Assembly (NCBI GenBank): GCA_019416455.1 | Contig: DXXG01000013.1 | Span: forward strand, 1 to 5,317 | Direction of reading: 5' to 3' | DNA length: 5,317 bases | Source of the DNA: Clostridiales bacterium | GTDB lineage: Bacteria > Bacillota > Clostridia > Oscillospirales > Acutalibacteraceae | Shown: piece by piece, positions 1-5,317 of the stretch | How positions within the stretch are numbered: the stretch's first letter is position 1 | Layout of the letters: each line of letters opens with the position of its first letter | Notes under the pieces: generated by a model | Database searches by the model: none | What the model was told of the DNA's origin: nothing | What the model saw: only the letters and a program-made list of their open reading frames with translations | Position numbers and translations under genes: made by a program

Positions 1-109
1 ATAGCGTAAGCTAGTAAGGCCCCTTGTAGACTACAAGGTTGATAGGCTGCGTGTGTAAGCACGGTAACGTGTTCAGCTTGGCAGTACTAATAGGCCGAGG
101 GCTTGACCA
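1..109 (+). rRNA. 23S ribosomal RNA, 3' end (partial)
   Basis: The first ~109 bases match the conserved 3' end of bacterial 23S rRNA. There is a self-complementary stem around 19-39 (CCCCTTGTAG/CTACAAGG), then the segment with GATAGGC, GTGTTCAGC and the near-universal GTACTAATAGGCCGAGGGCTT at 84-104, ending in GACC. The final GCTTGACC normally pairs with the 5' end of mature 23S, which puts the mature terminus at about 108-110. Most of the gene lies left of the window. The GAGGGCTTGACC form is typical of Firmicutes/Clostridia. No 5S gene follows on this strand, which is unusual for a 16S-23S-5S operon. The exact 3' end is uncertain by a few bases. Confidence 0.95.
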
Positions 110-148
110 AGTTTCTCTTGGATCAGCATGAAATGCGCTTCTCGATCC
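107..148 (+). other. Small hairpins just after the 23S 3' end, possibly rRNA processing structure
   Basis: Three short inverted repeats follow the 23S end. CCAAG (107-111) pairs with CTTGG (117-121) around TTTCT. GCAT (126-129) pairs with ATGC (133-136) around GAA. GGATC (120-124) could enclose the latter by pairing with GATCC (144-148). The first and third overlap, so they cannot all form together. They may belong to the trailer removed during 23S maturation, but the stems are short and the role is inference. Confidence 0.3.
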
Positions 149-185
149 CTTCCCTTTCAGCTTTATTCAGTTTTCAGGGTACAGA

Positions 186-211
186 GGCCATCCAGTCGGA
201 TGGCCTTTTTT
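186..211 (+). terminator. Intrinsic terminator of the 23S transcript (first of two)
   Basis: GGCCATCC (186-193) and GGATGGCC (198-205) form a perfect 8-bp stem around the loop AGTC, followed at once by six T (206-211). It lies about 80 bases after the 23S end, so it most likely ends that rRNA operon. The A-rich bases before the stem could extend the pairing into the T tract. Confidence 0.88.
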
Positions 212-235
212 GTTATCCTCCAGTTCAACCCTCAG

Positions 236-267
236 AAACCGCCAGGTGTGCCGCCCGGCGGTTTTTT
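236..267 (+). terminator. Second, tandem intrinsic terminator after 23S
   Basis: AAACCGCC (236-243) and GGCGGTTT (257-264) form a perfect 8-bp stem with a 13-base loop. The T run spans 262-267. It lies only 24 bases after the first terminator, forming a back-up pair that insulates the lipoprotein gene from strong rRNA transcription. The loop contains a GCCG...CGGC element that could fold as a competing tight hairpin. Confidence 0.78.
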
Positions 268-269
268 GT

Positions 270-298
270 TTGCTATTTTCCTCTGTCTCTGCTAAGAT
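270..298 (+). promoter_or_regulatory. Candidate sigma-A promoter for the lipoprotein gene
   Basis: TTGCTA (270-275) resembles a -35 box and TAAGAT (293-298) a -10 box. Each matches the consensus at 4 of 6 positions, and the spacer is exactly 17 bases. The -35 box begins right after the T tract of the preceding terminator, where a promoter would be needed. Transcription would start near 305, leaving a leader of about 20-25 bases. The boxes are imperfect, so this is a candidate only. Confidence 0.42.
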
Positions 299-327
299 AC
301 ACTCAAAAGCAGGAAAGAAGGGAGATT

Positions 328-1083
328 ATGAGAAGCTATAAACGCCCGTCTCTGTGGATCCTATTGTGTTTGATCCTGTGTCTCACAGCTGCTGGCTGTC
401 AGAACAAAGAGGAACCTTCCTCCCAAGTGTCCTCACAGCCTGTGGAGAGCGTGTCAGAGCTTGAGAGCAATGCCGATCAGCAAAGCGTAAGCTCCCAAAG
501 CAGCACAGCTTCCTCTGACGTTGTCCAGAAGGCCCAGGAAGAGCCCTCTTCCACTCTGGAGGAGGAAGGATATGCCCAGCAGGAGAAACTGGCCTTCCAG
601 GACCTTCTGAGCGAAAATGGAGGTTTTATCCTTCCAGGCTTGGCCTATGAAATGCCAGTGGAGGTGTTCTTGGTCACCGAGGGCATGTCCTTGCTCACTC
701 AAAAAGAGATCCAGCAGGTCTCCACCCCTGATGGATCCTATACTCTCGCAACCTACGACGCCGGTCCCCGTACTTTGGAGGATCAGCAGTTTGAGACCTC
801 TGTTACCTTCCAGGACGACTTGCTTTCCTCCTGTACACTCACAGCCCAGGGAGAGGACTTGACTGCCCTTTATGAGGCTCTCAGCGGCCAGCAGGAGGCC
901 TTATTCGGTGTGTCTGACAGCTGGGAGATCGGTTCCACTTATGATGAAAAAGGTAATCTGGTGTCAGATAGTTCCCTTGTGACGGAATCCCAGGAGGAAG
1001 GCGGTACAACCCTGATCCTGGTGGCGCAAAAGCTGGACGGGAAAGTGATCCAGGTGGATGTGACCTTGTCTCAAGAGAAGTGA
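328..1083 (+). CDS. Lipoprotein of unknown function
   Basis: The product is 251 residues and I do not recognise its family. Residues 1-24 form a lipoprotein signal peptide: a basic start (MRSYKR), a hydrophobic stretch from L9 to A22, and the lipobox LTAAGC with C24 as the likely lipidated residue. The mature protein should therefore sit on the outer face of the cytoplasmic membrane. Residues 25-88 are a low-complexity Ser/Gln/Glu linker, and 89-251 look like a folded acidic domain with alternating beta-type segments. One further cysteine, C169, is present. ATG at 328 is chosen because AAGGGAG lies at 318-324, although the 3-base gap is short, and because a signal peptide begins there. The frame stays open further upstream, but only through both terminators and the 23S end. 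The gene appears monocistronic and converges on the DHHW block. A link to that pathway is unproven. Confidence 0.85.
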   Translation: MRSYKRPSLWILLCLILCLTAAGCQNKEEPSSQVSSQPVESVSELESNADQQSVSSQSSTASSDVVQKAQEEPSSTLEEEGYAQQEKLAFQDLLSENGGFILPGLAYEMPVEVFLVTEGMSLLTQKEIQQVSTPDGSYTLATYDAGPRTLEDQQFETSVTFQDDLLSSCTLTAQGEDLTALYEALSGQQEALFGVSDSWEIGSTYDEKGNLVSDSSLVTESQEEGGTTLILVAQKLDGKVIQVDVTLSQEK

Positions 1084-1095
1084 CGCGCAAAACAA

Positions 1096-1128
1096 AAACC
1101 CCCGGCAGATGCATTCTGTCGGGGGTTT
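1096..1128. terminator. Bidirectional intrinsic terminator between convergent genes
   Basis: The arms 1096-1109 and 1115-1128 form a 14-bp stem with one G-U pair and a 5-base loop (TGCAT). On the minus strand the stem runs into TTTTTGTTTT (starting within the stem end), a strong U tract. It ends the DHHW block 17 bases after its stop codon. On the + strand the following tract is TTTCGCTTTCTT, weaker but usable, 12 bases after the lipoprotein stop. Confidence 0.9.
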
Positions 1129-1145
1129 CGCTTTCTTAATCCATT

Positions 1146-2471
1146 TTAGAAGATGTTGGAGAAATTGTCGATCAGGCCTTCGTTGCGGGTCATGGAGATG
1201 TTGTTCAGCAGCAGCACGTCGTCTACGCCCTTTTCCTGGGCCAGAGCGGTCACAGTGCCGGTGTAGTAGCGGTAGTCAACCACGTACACGTTCTTGTAGT
1301 GGTTCACCAGGAAGGGGATGAAACAGTTGCCGAAGGATTCCTTCACCAGGATGCAGGAGGGACCGTCCTCCATATCGTTGTTGGTGATTTCCTCGTAGGG
1401 CTGGTCACCAGCGGCGTAGATCAGGTATTTCATGGTCTCGCCGTACTCGTCGCCGTCAGCGATCAGAGGCCAGTTTTCCAGTACTTGGCCGTCACTCTGG
1501 GTGGCGTTCAGAGTCACATTGGCCTTGGGGATATAAGCTTCCACGGTATCGGGATTCCCGCCCAGAGCCGCGGCGGCTTCAGAGCTGGAGCTGTAAAAGC
1601 TGCCCAGATAACCGGTGTATTCCTTCTTATCAAAGTCCTCCAGGGGAACCGGATCAAAACCACGGACCTTGCAGAACTCAGTATAGGCGTAGTAGGCGCC
1701 CAGCTGGGTCCAGTGGTGGTCGGTGCGGAAGTACAGGTATTCGTTGGCGTGAGCCTTCAGAGTGTCAAAGGTGGACACGGTCTTAACGCTGGAGTTGTTG
1801 GCCTGGATGGAGGGATAAATATATTCCTCAATAGCCTTCCGCTGGTCGGAAGTGTTGATCTTGTCCGCGTTCTTTTCCAGGTAGCTTTCCGGCAGCATAA
1901 TATCGATGCTGGTGGGCACTACCATATCATACAAGGTAGCGGTGCCGGACAGCTTTTCACCGGCGTCTGCCACAGCAGTGATGTAGGAGTTTGCCAGGTC
2001 TGTGCTGAAGTTGTAGTACTCATAAGCGGTGTCGCCTACCACCATGAGAGCGCCTACTGTCTCAGGATCGGCATCAGGCTCTTCCTGGGGAGCGGGAGTG
2101 GGCTCGCTCTCAGAGGGAGTGGAAGAAGTCTGACCATCCGAGGTGGAGGAAGTGTTGGGATCTTGAGAAGTTCCGTCCACAGAGCTTGTCTGGGAGCTGG
2201 TCTGAGAGGAATTGGAGGAAGTGTCGCCGCCTTCCGGCTTGGAGGAGCAGGACTTCGCCAGCAGCGCGATGGCCACGATCAGCACTACCAGTACCAGGAT
2301 CGCCACATACAGGATGGGAGGAGGACCGTTTCTCCGTTTACGACGGGTGGAACGGGGGATGTAGCGGTCATTTTCCTGAGCGTAGTAGGAGGAAGGGCGC
2401 CGAGCGCTGGAGCTCCGGGTGCTGGAGCCATGGACGGGAGTACCCCGGCGAGGGGTGTAATTATTAGGCAT
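1146..2471 (-). CDS. DHHW-family protein, catalytic SGNH-like half, membrane-anchored (putative polymer O-acetyltransferase)
   Basis: The product is 441 residues. An Arg/Ser-rich, presumably cytoplasmic tail (1-50, with RSTRRKRR at 40-47) precedes one membrane segment (about 53-72). A Ser/Thr/Pro/Glu linker (about 74-138) leads to the extracytoplasmic domain (about 139-441). This carries the family hallmark DHHW (251-254, in YFRTDHHWTQLGAYYAY) and KESFGN (377-382), where S379 is the likely nucleophile, followed by a VVDYRYY strand. DHHW proteins are relatives of AlgJ/AlgX, SGNH-fold enzymes that move acetyl groups onto polysaccharides with an MBOAT partner, and an MBOAT gene lies two genes upstream. 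The usual DHHW N-terminal region (an EKR...FP motif followed by FPxRD) is absent here but present in the preceding gene, so the enzyme looks split. The ATG at 2471 has AAAGGAG 7 bases upstream (2479-2485). The substrate is unknown. Confidence 0.88.
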   Translation of the reverse strand: MPNNYTPRRGTPVHGSSTRSSSARRPSSYYAQENDRYIPRSTRRKRRNGPPPILYVAILVLVVLIVAIALLAKSCSSKPEGGDTSSNSSQTSSQTSSVDGTSQDPNTSSTSDGQTSSTPSESEPTPAPQEEPDADPETVGALMVVGDTAYEYYNFSTDLANSYITAVADAGEKLSGTATLYDMVVPTSIDIMLPESYLEKNADKINTSDQRKAIEEYIYPSIQANNSSVKTVSTFDTLKAHANEYLYFRTDHHWTQLGAYYAYTEFCKVRGFDPVPLEDFDKKEYTGYLGSFYSSSSEAAAALGGNPDTVEAYIPKANVTLNATQSDGQVLENWPLIADGDEYGETMKYLIYAAGDQPYEEITNNDMEDGPSCILVKESFGNCFIPFLVNHYKNVYVVDYRYYTGTVTALAQEKGVDDVLLLNNISMTRNEGLIDNFSNIF

Positions 2472-2505
2472 GGGTATGCTCCTTTCTCAAGTTATATCAA
2501 AAGAA

Positions 2506-2859
2506 TTATTCGTCTTTAATAAAGGGGCCGTCGGGGATCTCGTCGCCCTGTTCCACAGTGCCGACGATTTCCACGGTCTTGATCCCGTACAAGGACCGGA
2601 CCCAGCTGTTCAGCTGGAAGAAGGTGTCCCGCAAGGGGAAGGTATCGGCGAACCAGGTGTCGATGCCCTTGGTGTAATCGCCGTTGGCAAGAGCTTCCAC
2701 GGAAAACTTGGGAAACTCAGTAAGTTTACGTTTTTCCATCATAGATTCTGTGGGCCGCAGAGGGAGGAGCATAGAGAAGATCCCAAAGGCGAACAGCGCC
2801 AGGAAGAAGATCGCTGCTTTTCCCCGTGAGCCCCGCTTGTACTGTTTGGCGTGACGCAT
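2506..2859 (-). CDS. Short membrane protein equivalent to the N-terminal part of DHHW proteins
   Basis: The product is 117 residues. A basic N-terminus (1-14) and one membrane segment (about 15-34) lead into an outside-facing part. That part contains RPTES (35-39), EKRKLTEFPKF (42-52), WFADTFPLRD (69-78) and SWVRSLYG (85-92). From memory of the family, these elements open full-length DHHW/AlgJ-like proteins, just before the catalytic domain. The chain stops soon after QGDEIPDG, where a full-length homologue would run into a linker and then the SGNH domain; here that domain is the next gene, 34 bases on. AAAAGGAG lies 8 bases before the ATG at 2859. MBOAT ends 22 bases upstream, so the three genes are probably one transcript. 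It has no catalytic residues of its own and may act as a scaffold or MBOAT-docking subunit (inference). Confidence 0.82.
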   Translation of the reverse strand: MRHAKQYKRGSRGKAAIFFLALFAFGIFSMLLPLRPTESMMEKRKLTEFPKFSVEALANGDYTKGIDTWFADTFPLRDTFFQLNSWVRSLYGIKTVEIVGTVEQGDEIPDGPFIKDE

Positions 2860-2881
2860 GGCATTCGCTCCTTTTCAAAAG

Positions 2882-4330
2882 TTAGAACTGCAAATAGAGG
2901 AAGGGATTGTAGGAATCCCCTACCAGATAGCTGATGGAAAAGACCAGCGCCGCCACAGGCAGGCACCATTCCAGCACCGTGCCCAAGGCAATGGCGCCCC
3001 CGTTGGTGGAGGAGCACACCCGGTGATAGAGCAGCCGGGGAAGGGGCGTGCAGGCGATCACAGCCACAATGAGGAAGAACAGGTAATTGAGCACCATGTT
3101 TTGGCTCTCGAAATTGATCAGGGGGTTGCCGTTGAGGCAGAAAAGCCCTTTGAGCACCACCAAGCCCTGAGTAAAATCGGTGAAGTAGAACAGCACCCAG
3201 CCGAAGAACACCACCACCAGAGTGTACAGATGAGCGAAGAACGCCGGCAGTCTCTGAAGGCCGGGGAAGATAAATTTCTCCAAGGCCAGGAACAGGAAGT
3301 AGTAAAGGCCCCAGAGGATGAAGTTCCAACCGGCGCCGTGCCACATGCCGGTGAGGAACCAAACCACCAAAAGATTGAAAGCTTGACGGGCTTTTCCTCT
3401 CCGGTTGCCGCCCAGAGGGATGTAGACATAATCCCGGAAGAAGGAGGACAAACTCATGTGCCAGCGCCGCCAGAAATCGGTGATAGAATTTGCCAAATAG
3501 GGATAGTTGAAATTCTCCTTGTAACGGAAGCCCACCATCAGGCCCATGCCTATGGCCATGTCGGAGTAGGCGGAGAAATCCAGGTAGATCTGCAAAGCGT
3601 AGGCAAAGCAGCCCAGCCACAGGGTCAAAGCGGAGGCGTTTTCCAGAGTGGGCAGGTTCTTGGCCTGGTCCGCCAGAGCGCCGCTTAAAATGGTCTTGCT
3701 GGCGATGGAGCCGCAGACGTTGGCCAGCAGCACTTTCTTGGCCAGTCCGGAGGCGAACCGGTTGATACCGTTACGCATGTCCTCTCCGTCCACGTGGCGG
3801 GAGAGGATCTGCTCGGAAACGTCCTTATACCGGACGATGGGCCCGGCGATGCACTGGTGGAACAGGGACACGTACAGCAGCAGCCGGCGGAAATAGCGCT
3901 GAGCCGCCACCTCGCCTCGGTAAACGTCCACCATGTAGGAGAGCAGCTGGAAGGTGTAGAAGCTGATGCCGATGGGCAAAGCAATCTTGGGCACCACACT
4001 GGGGAAGCCGAACCATTGGTTGGTCTCTCCCAGCACAAAGGAGGTGTATTTGAAGAAGGCCAGAAGGCCCAGGTCAATGACACAGCCAAGGACTAAAAAG
4101 GCCTTGCTTTTCCCGGTACCTCGGTATTTGTAGATGAACTGGGAAATGACCCAGTCCGCGAAGCACATAAACACCAGCAAGACGATGAAGAAAGGTTCCC
4201 CCCAGGCGTAGAACACCAGGGAGAACAGGATCAGCACCGTGTTGCGGGCCTCGATGCTCTTAGCCAGGTAGTAAAAGAGCATTTGCAGGGGGAAGAATAA
4301 ACACAGGAATACCAGGGAGGAAAATACCAC
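2882..4330 (-). CDS. MBOAT-family membrane-bound O-acyltransferase (AlgI/DltB/PatA-like)
   Basis: The product is 482 residues, the normal length for bacterial MBOAT proteins, and is hydrophobic with roughly ten or more membrane segments. Family marks are the opening MVFSS, ALPIGISFYTFQLLSY (117-132), DFSAYSDMAIGMG (251-263), FWRRWHMSLSSFFRDYVYIP (286-305) and MWHGAGWNFILWG (329-341), with the ending YNPFLYLQF. H331 is the invariant catalytic histidine position, and H291 is the second conserved histidine. Family members take an acyl group from a cytoplasmic donor, usually acetyl, and present it outside to a partner enzyme. The two DHHW-type genes directly downstream (22-base gap) make this an AlgI/AlgJ-like pair. 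The start is GTG at 4330, supported by AGGAGGG 6 bases upstream and by the typical N-terminus. D-alanylation is unlikely because no dlt genes are adjacent. Confidence 0.95.
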   Translation of the reverse strand: MVFSSLVFLCLFFPLQMLFYYLAKSIEARNTVLILFSLVFYAWGEPFFIVLLVFMCFADWVISQFIYKYRGTGKSKAFLVLGCVIDLGLLAFFKYTSFVLGETNQWFGFPSVVPKIALPIGISFYTFQLLSYMVDVYRGEVAAQRYFRRLLLYVSLFHQCIAGPIVRYKDVSEQILSRHVDGEDMRNGINRFASGLAKKVLLANVCGSIASKTILSGALADQAKNLPTLENASALTLWLGCFAYALQIYLDFSAYSDMAIGMGLMVGFRYKENFNYPYLANSITDFWRRWHMSLSSFFRDYVYIPLGGNRRGKARQAFNLLVVWFLTGMWHGAGWNFILWGLYYFLFLALEKFIFPGLQRLPAFFAHLYTLVVVFFGWVLFYFTDFTQGLVVLKGLFCLNGNPLINFESQNMVLNYLFFLIVAVIACTPLPRLLYHRVCSSTNGGAIALGTVLEWCLPVAALVFSISYLVGDSYNPFLYLQF

Positions 4331-4336
4331 GCCGAA

Positions 4337-4369
4337 CCCTCCTACGGAGATATTTGGACAAATAGAGGG
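4337..4369 (-). promoter_or_regulatory. Strong ribosome binding site of the MBOAT gene, inside a possible hairpin
   Basis: On the minus strand AGGAGGG occupies 4343-4337, 6 bases before the GTG at 4330, and this fixes the non-ATG start. Just upstream, CCCTC (4369-4365) can pair with GAGGG (4341-4337), and TATTT (4364-4360) with AAATA (4355-4351) around GTCC. The pairing would hide the Shine-Dalgarno sequence. An unpaired run of nine bases (4350-4342) interrupts one side, so the fold may be weak. The SD is firm; the regulatory hairpin is speculative. Confidence 0.55.
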
Positions 4370-4407
4370 AAGAAAAGCCCCTCGACCCGACTACGAGCCG
4401 AAGGGCT
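4370..4407 (-). terminator. Intrinsic terminator or attenuator between the Pro-rich membrane protein gene and MBOAT
   Basis: Bases 4376-4389 and 4394-4407 form a 14-bp stem, with three G-U pairs when transcribed on the minus strand, around a 4-base loop. The minus-strand run TTTTCTT follows. It lies 30 bases after the stop codon of the upstream gene and 39 bases before the MBOAT start. The U tract is interrupted, so some read-through is plausible. I found no convincing promoter between it and the MBOAT gene. Confidence 0.75.
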
Positions 4408-4437
4408 CCCCGTTACATCCCTCGATAGAGTGACTGC

Positions 4438-5043
4438 TTAAGAATTGTTAGTATCATCGGGCCGCTGACCGGGCTGGGGGGGCGCCTGGAAAGGCGGCTG
4501 CTGCACCGGAGGGGCCTGCTGGAAGGGAGGCTGGTTAGGAGCTCCCTGCTGGTAAGGCTGCTGATAGGGAGGGGGAACCGGCTGACCGGGACCCTGCTGC
4601 GGATAAGGGGGGACGAACTGCCCGGGCACAGGAGGCACGGGACGGGGCTTCCGTTTGCCGAAGGCCTTGAAAGCCAGGTCGGCCACCAGGGGAAGATCGG
4701 CTTCCCGGTCTTTCATCACCCGGAGGATGGCCAGGATGCTGAACACGATAGCGCCCAGATAGATGACGCCGGAGAGGATGTTGAGCAAAATACCCAGCAG
4801 ACGGAAAACGGTGATATATTTGGGGAAGAGATCCACTACGTAAAGGAGCACGGATTGAGCCAATTCCGTGACCGCACACAGGACCAGAGCCTGGAGTGTC
4901 TGACGGCTGGCCCACTCATCCCGCTCAGCGAAGAGAGCGACGCCAAAAATCAGGGCGCAAAGGATGGGTTGACCGATGATCACGCAGGCAAAAGCCAGGA
5001 TGGGATAGAGACATAATACAATGCCAAAACGACCTTTTCGCAT
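4438..5043 (-). CDS. Small multi-pass membrane protein with Pro/Gln-rich tail (possibly DUF4870/Tic20-like)
   Basis: The product is 201 residues. Residues 1-110 hold about four hydrophobic segments (roughly 6-23, 26-38, 50-72 and 80-108). The motif ERDEWASRQTLQAL (40-53) between the second and third recalls the F/H-x-x-Q region of DUF4870/Tic20-like proteins. LPLVADLAFKAFGK (117-130) follows the last segment, again as in that group. Family placement is tentative because no diagnostic catalytic residue exists. From 131 the chain turns basic (KRKPRP) and then strongly Pro/Gln-rich, with repeated QPPF/PPYQQ-type units to about 193, probably a flexible cytoplasmic tail for protein contacts. The ATG at 5043 has AAAGGGGG about 8 bases upstream and a good promoter behind it. 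The terminator after the gene suggests it is largely its own transcription unit. Its function is unknown. Confidence 0.85.
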   Translation of the reverse strand: MRKGRFGIVLCLYPILAFACVIIGQPILCALIFGVALFAERDEWASRQTLQALVLCAVTELAQSVLLYVVDLFPKYITVFRLLGILLNILSGVIYLGAIVFSILAILRVMKDREADLPLVADLAFKAFGKRKPRPVPPVPGQFVPPYPQQGPGQPVPPPYQQPYQQGAPNQPPFQQAPPVQQPPFQAPPQPGQRPDDTNNS

Positions 5044-5084
5044 GGGTGGATCCCCCTTTTGGTTTACAAAATTCCAGTATCCTA

Positions 5085-5113
5085 AGTTTACGTCATATGG
5101 GGGGTTAAGTCAA
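5085..5113 (-). promoter_or_regulatory. Sigma-A promoter of the Pro-rich membrane protein gene
   Basis: Read on the minus strand, TTGACT (5113-5108, 5 of 6 to consensus) is followed by a 17-base spacer and TAAACT (5090-5085, 4 of 6). Transcription would start near 5078, giving a leader of about 35 bases before the ATG at 5043. This is the best promoter in the window. It lies directly after the 5S terminator, so the gene does not depend on rRNA read-through. Confidence 0.75.
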
Positions 5114-5155
5114 GGGAAAAGCGGGAAAATATTGGCGAAAAAGCGGCTTTGAAAC

Positions 5156-5190
5156 AAAAGAAAAAAACCACCCGCAACCGCGAGTGGTTT
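5156..5190 (-). terminator. Intrinsic terminator of the 5S rRNA transcript
   Basis: On the minus strand AAACCACTCGC (5190-5180) pairs with GCGGGTGGTTT (5175-5165) over 11 bp, with one G-U pair, around the loop GGTT. A T tract follows (TTTTCTTTT beyond the stem's own TTT). The stem starts 8 bases after the 5S 3' end, marking 5S as the last gene of its transcript. Confidence 0.92.
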
Positions 5191-5198
5191 CAATCTGT

Positions 5199-5314
<116 letters not shown>

Positions 5315-5317
5315 TGT

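Noticed and set aside
103..327. In-frame upstream extension of the lipoprotein gene beginning at 103
   Set aside because: It would start inside the 23S 3' end and run through both rRNA terminators. The signal peptide and ribosome binding site both place the true start at 328.
2235..2262. Possible lipobox (LAKSC, C75) at the end of the membrane segment of the DHHW protein
   Set aside because: A lysine stands where a small residue is needed and the segment lies after a 50-residue tail, so it fits a membrane anchor better than a lipoprotein signal.
2472..2505. Frameshift or stop mutation as the cause of the split DHHW protein
   Set aside because: The downstream gene has its own ribosome binding site, cytoplasmic tail and membrane helix before the conserved domain. 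A simple point lesion in a fused gene would not produce this.
1299..2519. Long open frame of 406 codons on the + strand
   Set aside because: It lies wholly opposite the DHHW catalytic gene, whose protein has clear family motifs. The + strand translation is Gly/Val-rich with no recognisable domain and is a mirror of GC-biased codons.
2739..3620. Open frame of 293 codons on the minus strand in another frame
   Set aside because: It overlaps the ends of both the MBOAT gene and the short DHHW-type gene in a different frame, and its product is Arg/Leu/Pro/Gly-rich noise.
2858..3688. Open frame of 276 codons on the + strand
   Set aside because: It is antisense to the well-supported MBOAT gene. Its His/Gln/Glu-rich product has no motif and no credible start signals.
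4450..4640. Tandem DNA repeat or CRISPR-like array in the GC-rich repetitive stretch
   Set aside because: The pattern comes from codons for a Pro/Gln-rich tail. Units vary in length and sequence, and there are no regular spacers.

Overview
The window looks like a chromosomal segment of a low-to-mid-GC Gram-positive anaerobe, most likely a gut clostridium of the Oscillospiraceae type (Flavonifractor/Oscillibacter-like). This rests on the clostridial 23S 3' end and 5S sequence, GGAG-type ribosome binding sites, sigma-A-like promoters, a lipobox lipoprotein, and a DHHW/MBOAT gene pair. The genus is inference; no lineage can be proven from this stretch.

Layout: bases 1-109 are the 3' end of a 23S rRNA gene on the + strand. 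No 5S gene follows it. Instead there are small hairpins and two tandem intrinsic terminators. A + strand gene for an unrecognised lipoprotein (328-1083) comes next. It converges on a three-gene minus-strand block and shares a strong bidirectional terminator with it (1096-1128). Read in its own direction, the block encodes an MBOAT O-acyltransferase (4330-2882), a short membrane protein matching the N-terminal part of DHHW proteins (2859-2506), and a membrane-anchored protein carrying the DHHW/SGNH catalytic domain (2471-1146). Upstream of the block, on the same strand, is a small multi-pass membrane protein with a Pro/Gln-rich tail (5043-4438). It has a clear promoter and is separated from the MBOAT gene by a hairpin terminator. 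The window ends in a 5S rRNA gene on the minus strand with its own terminator.

How the genes work together (family knowledge plus inference): the MBOAT protein would pass acyl groups, probably acetyl, across the membrane. The extracytoplasmic DHHW/SGNH protein would transfer them to a surface polymer, as AlgI works with AlgJ/AlgX in alginate acetylation. The substrate here is unknown. The most notable feature is that the DHHW protein, normally one chain, appears to be two separately anchored proteins with separate ribosome binding sites. The lipoprotein and the Pro-rich membrane protein have no demonstrated link to this pathway. I see no CRISPR array, mobile element, tRNA or phage gene.
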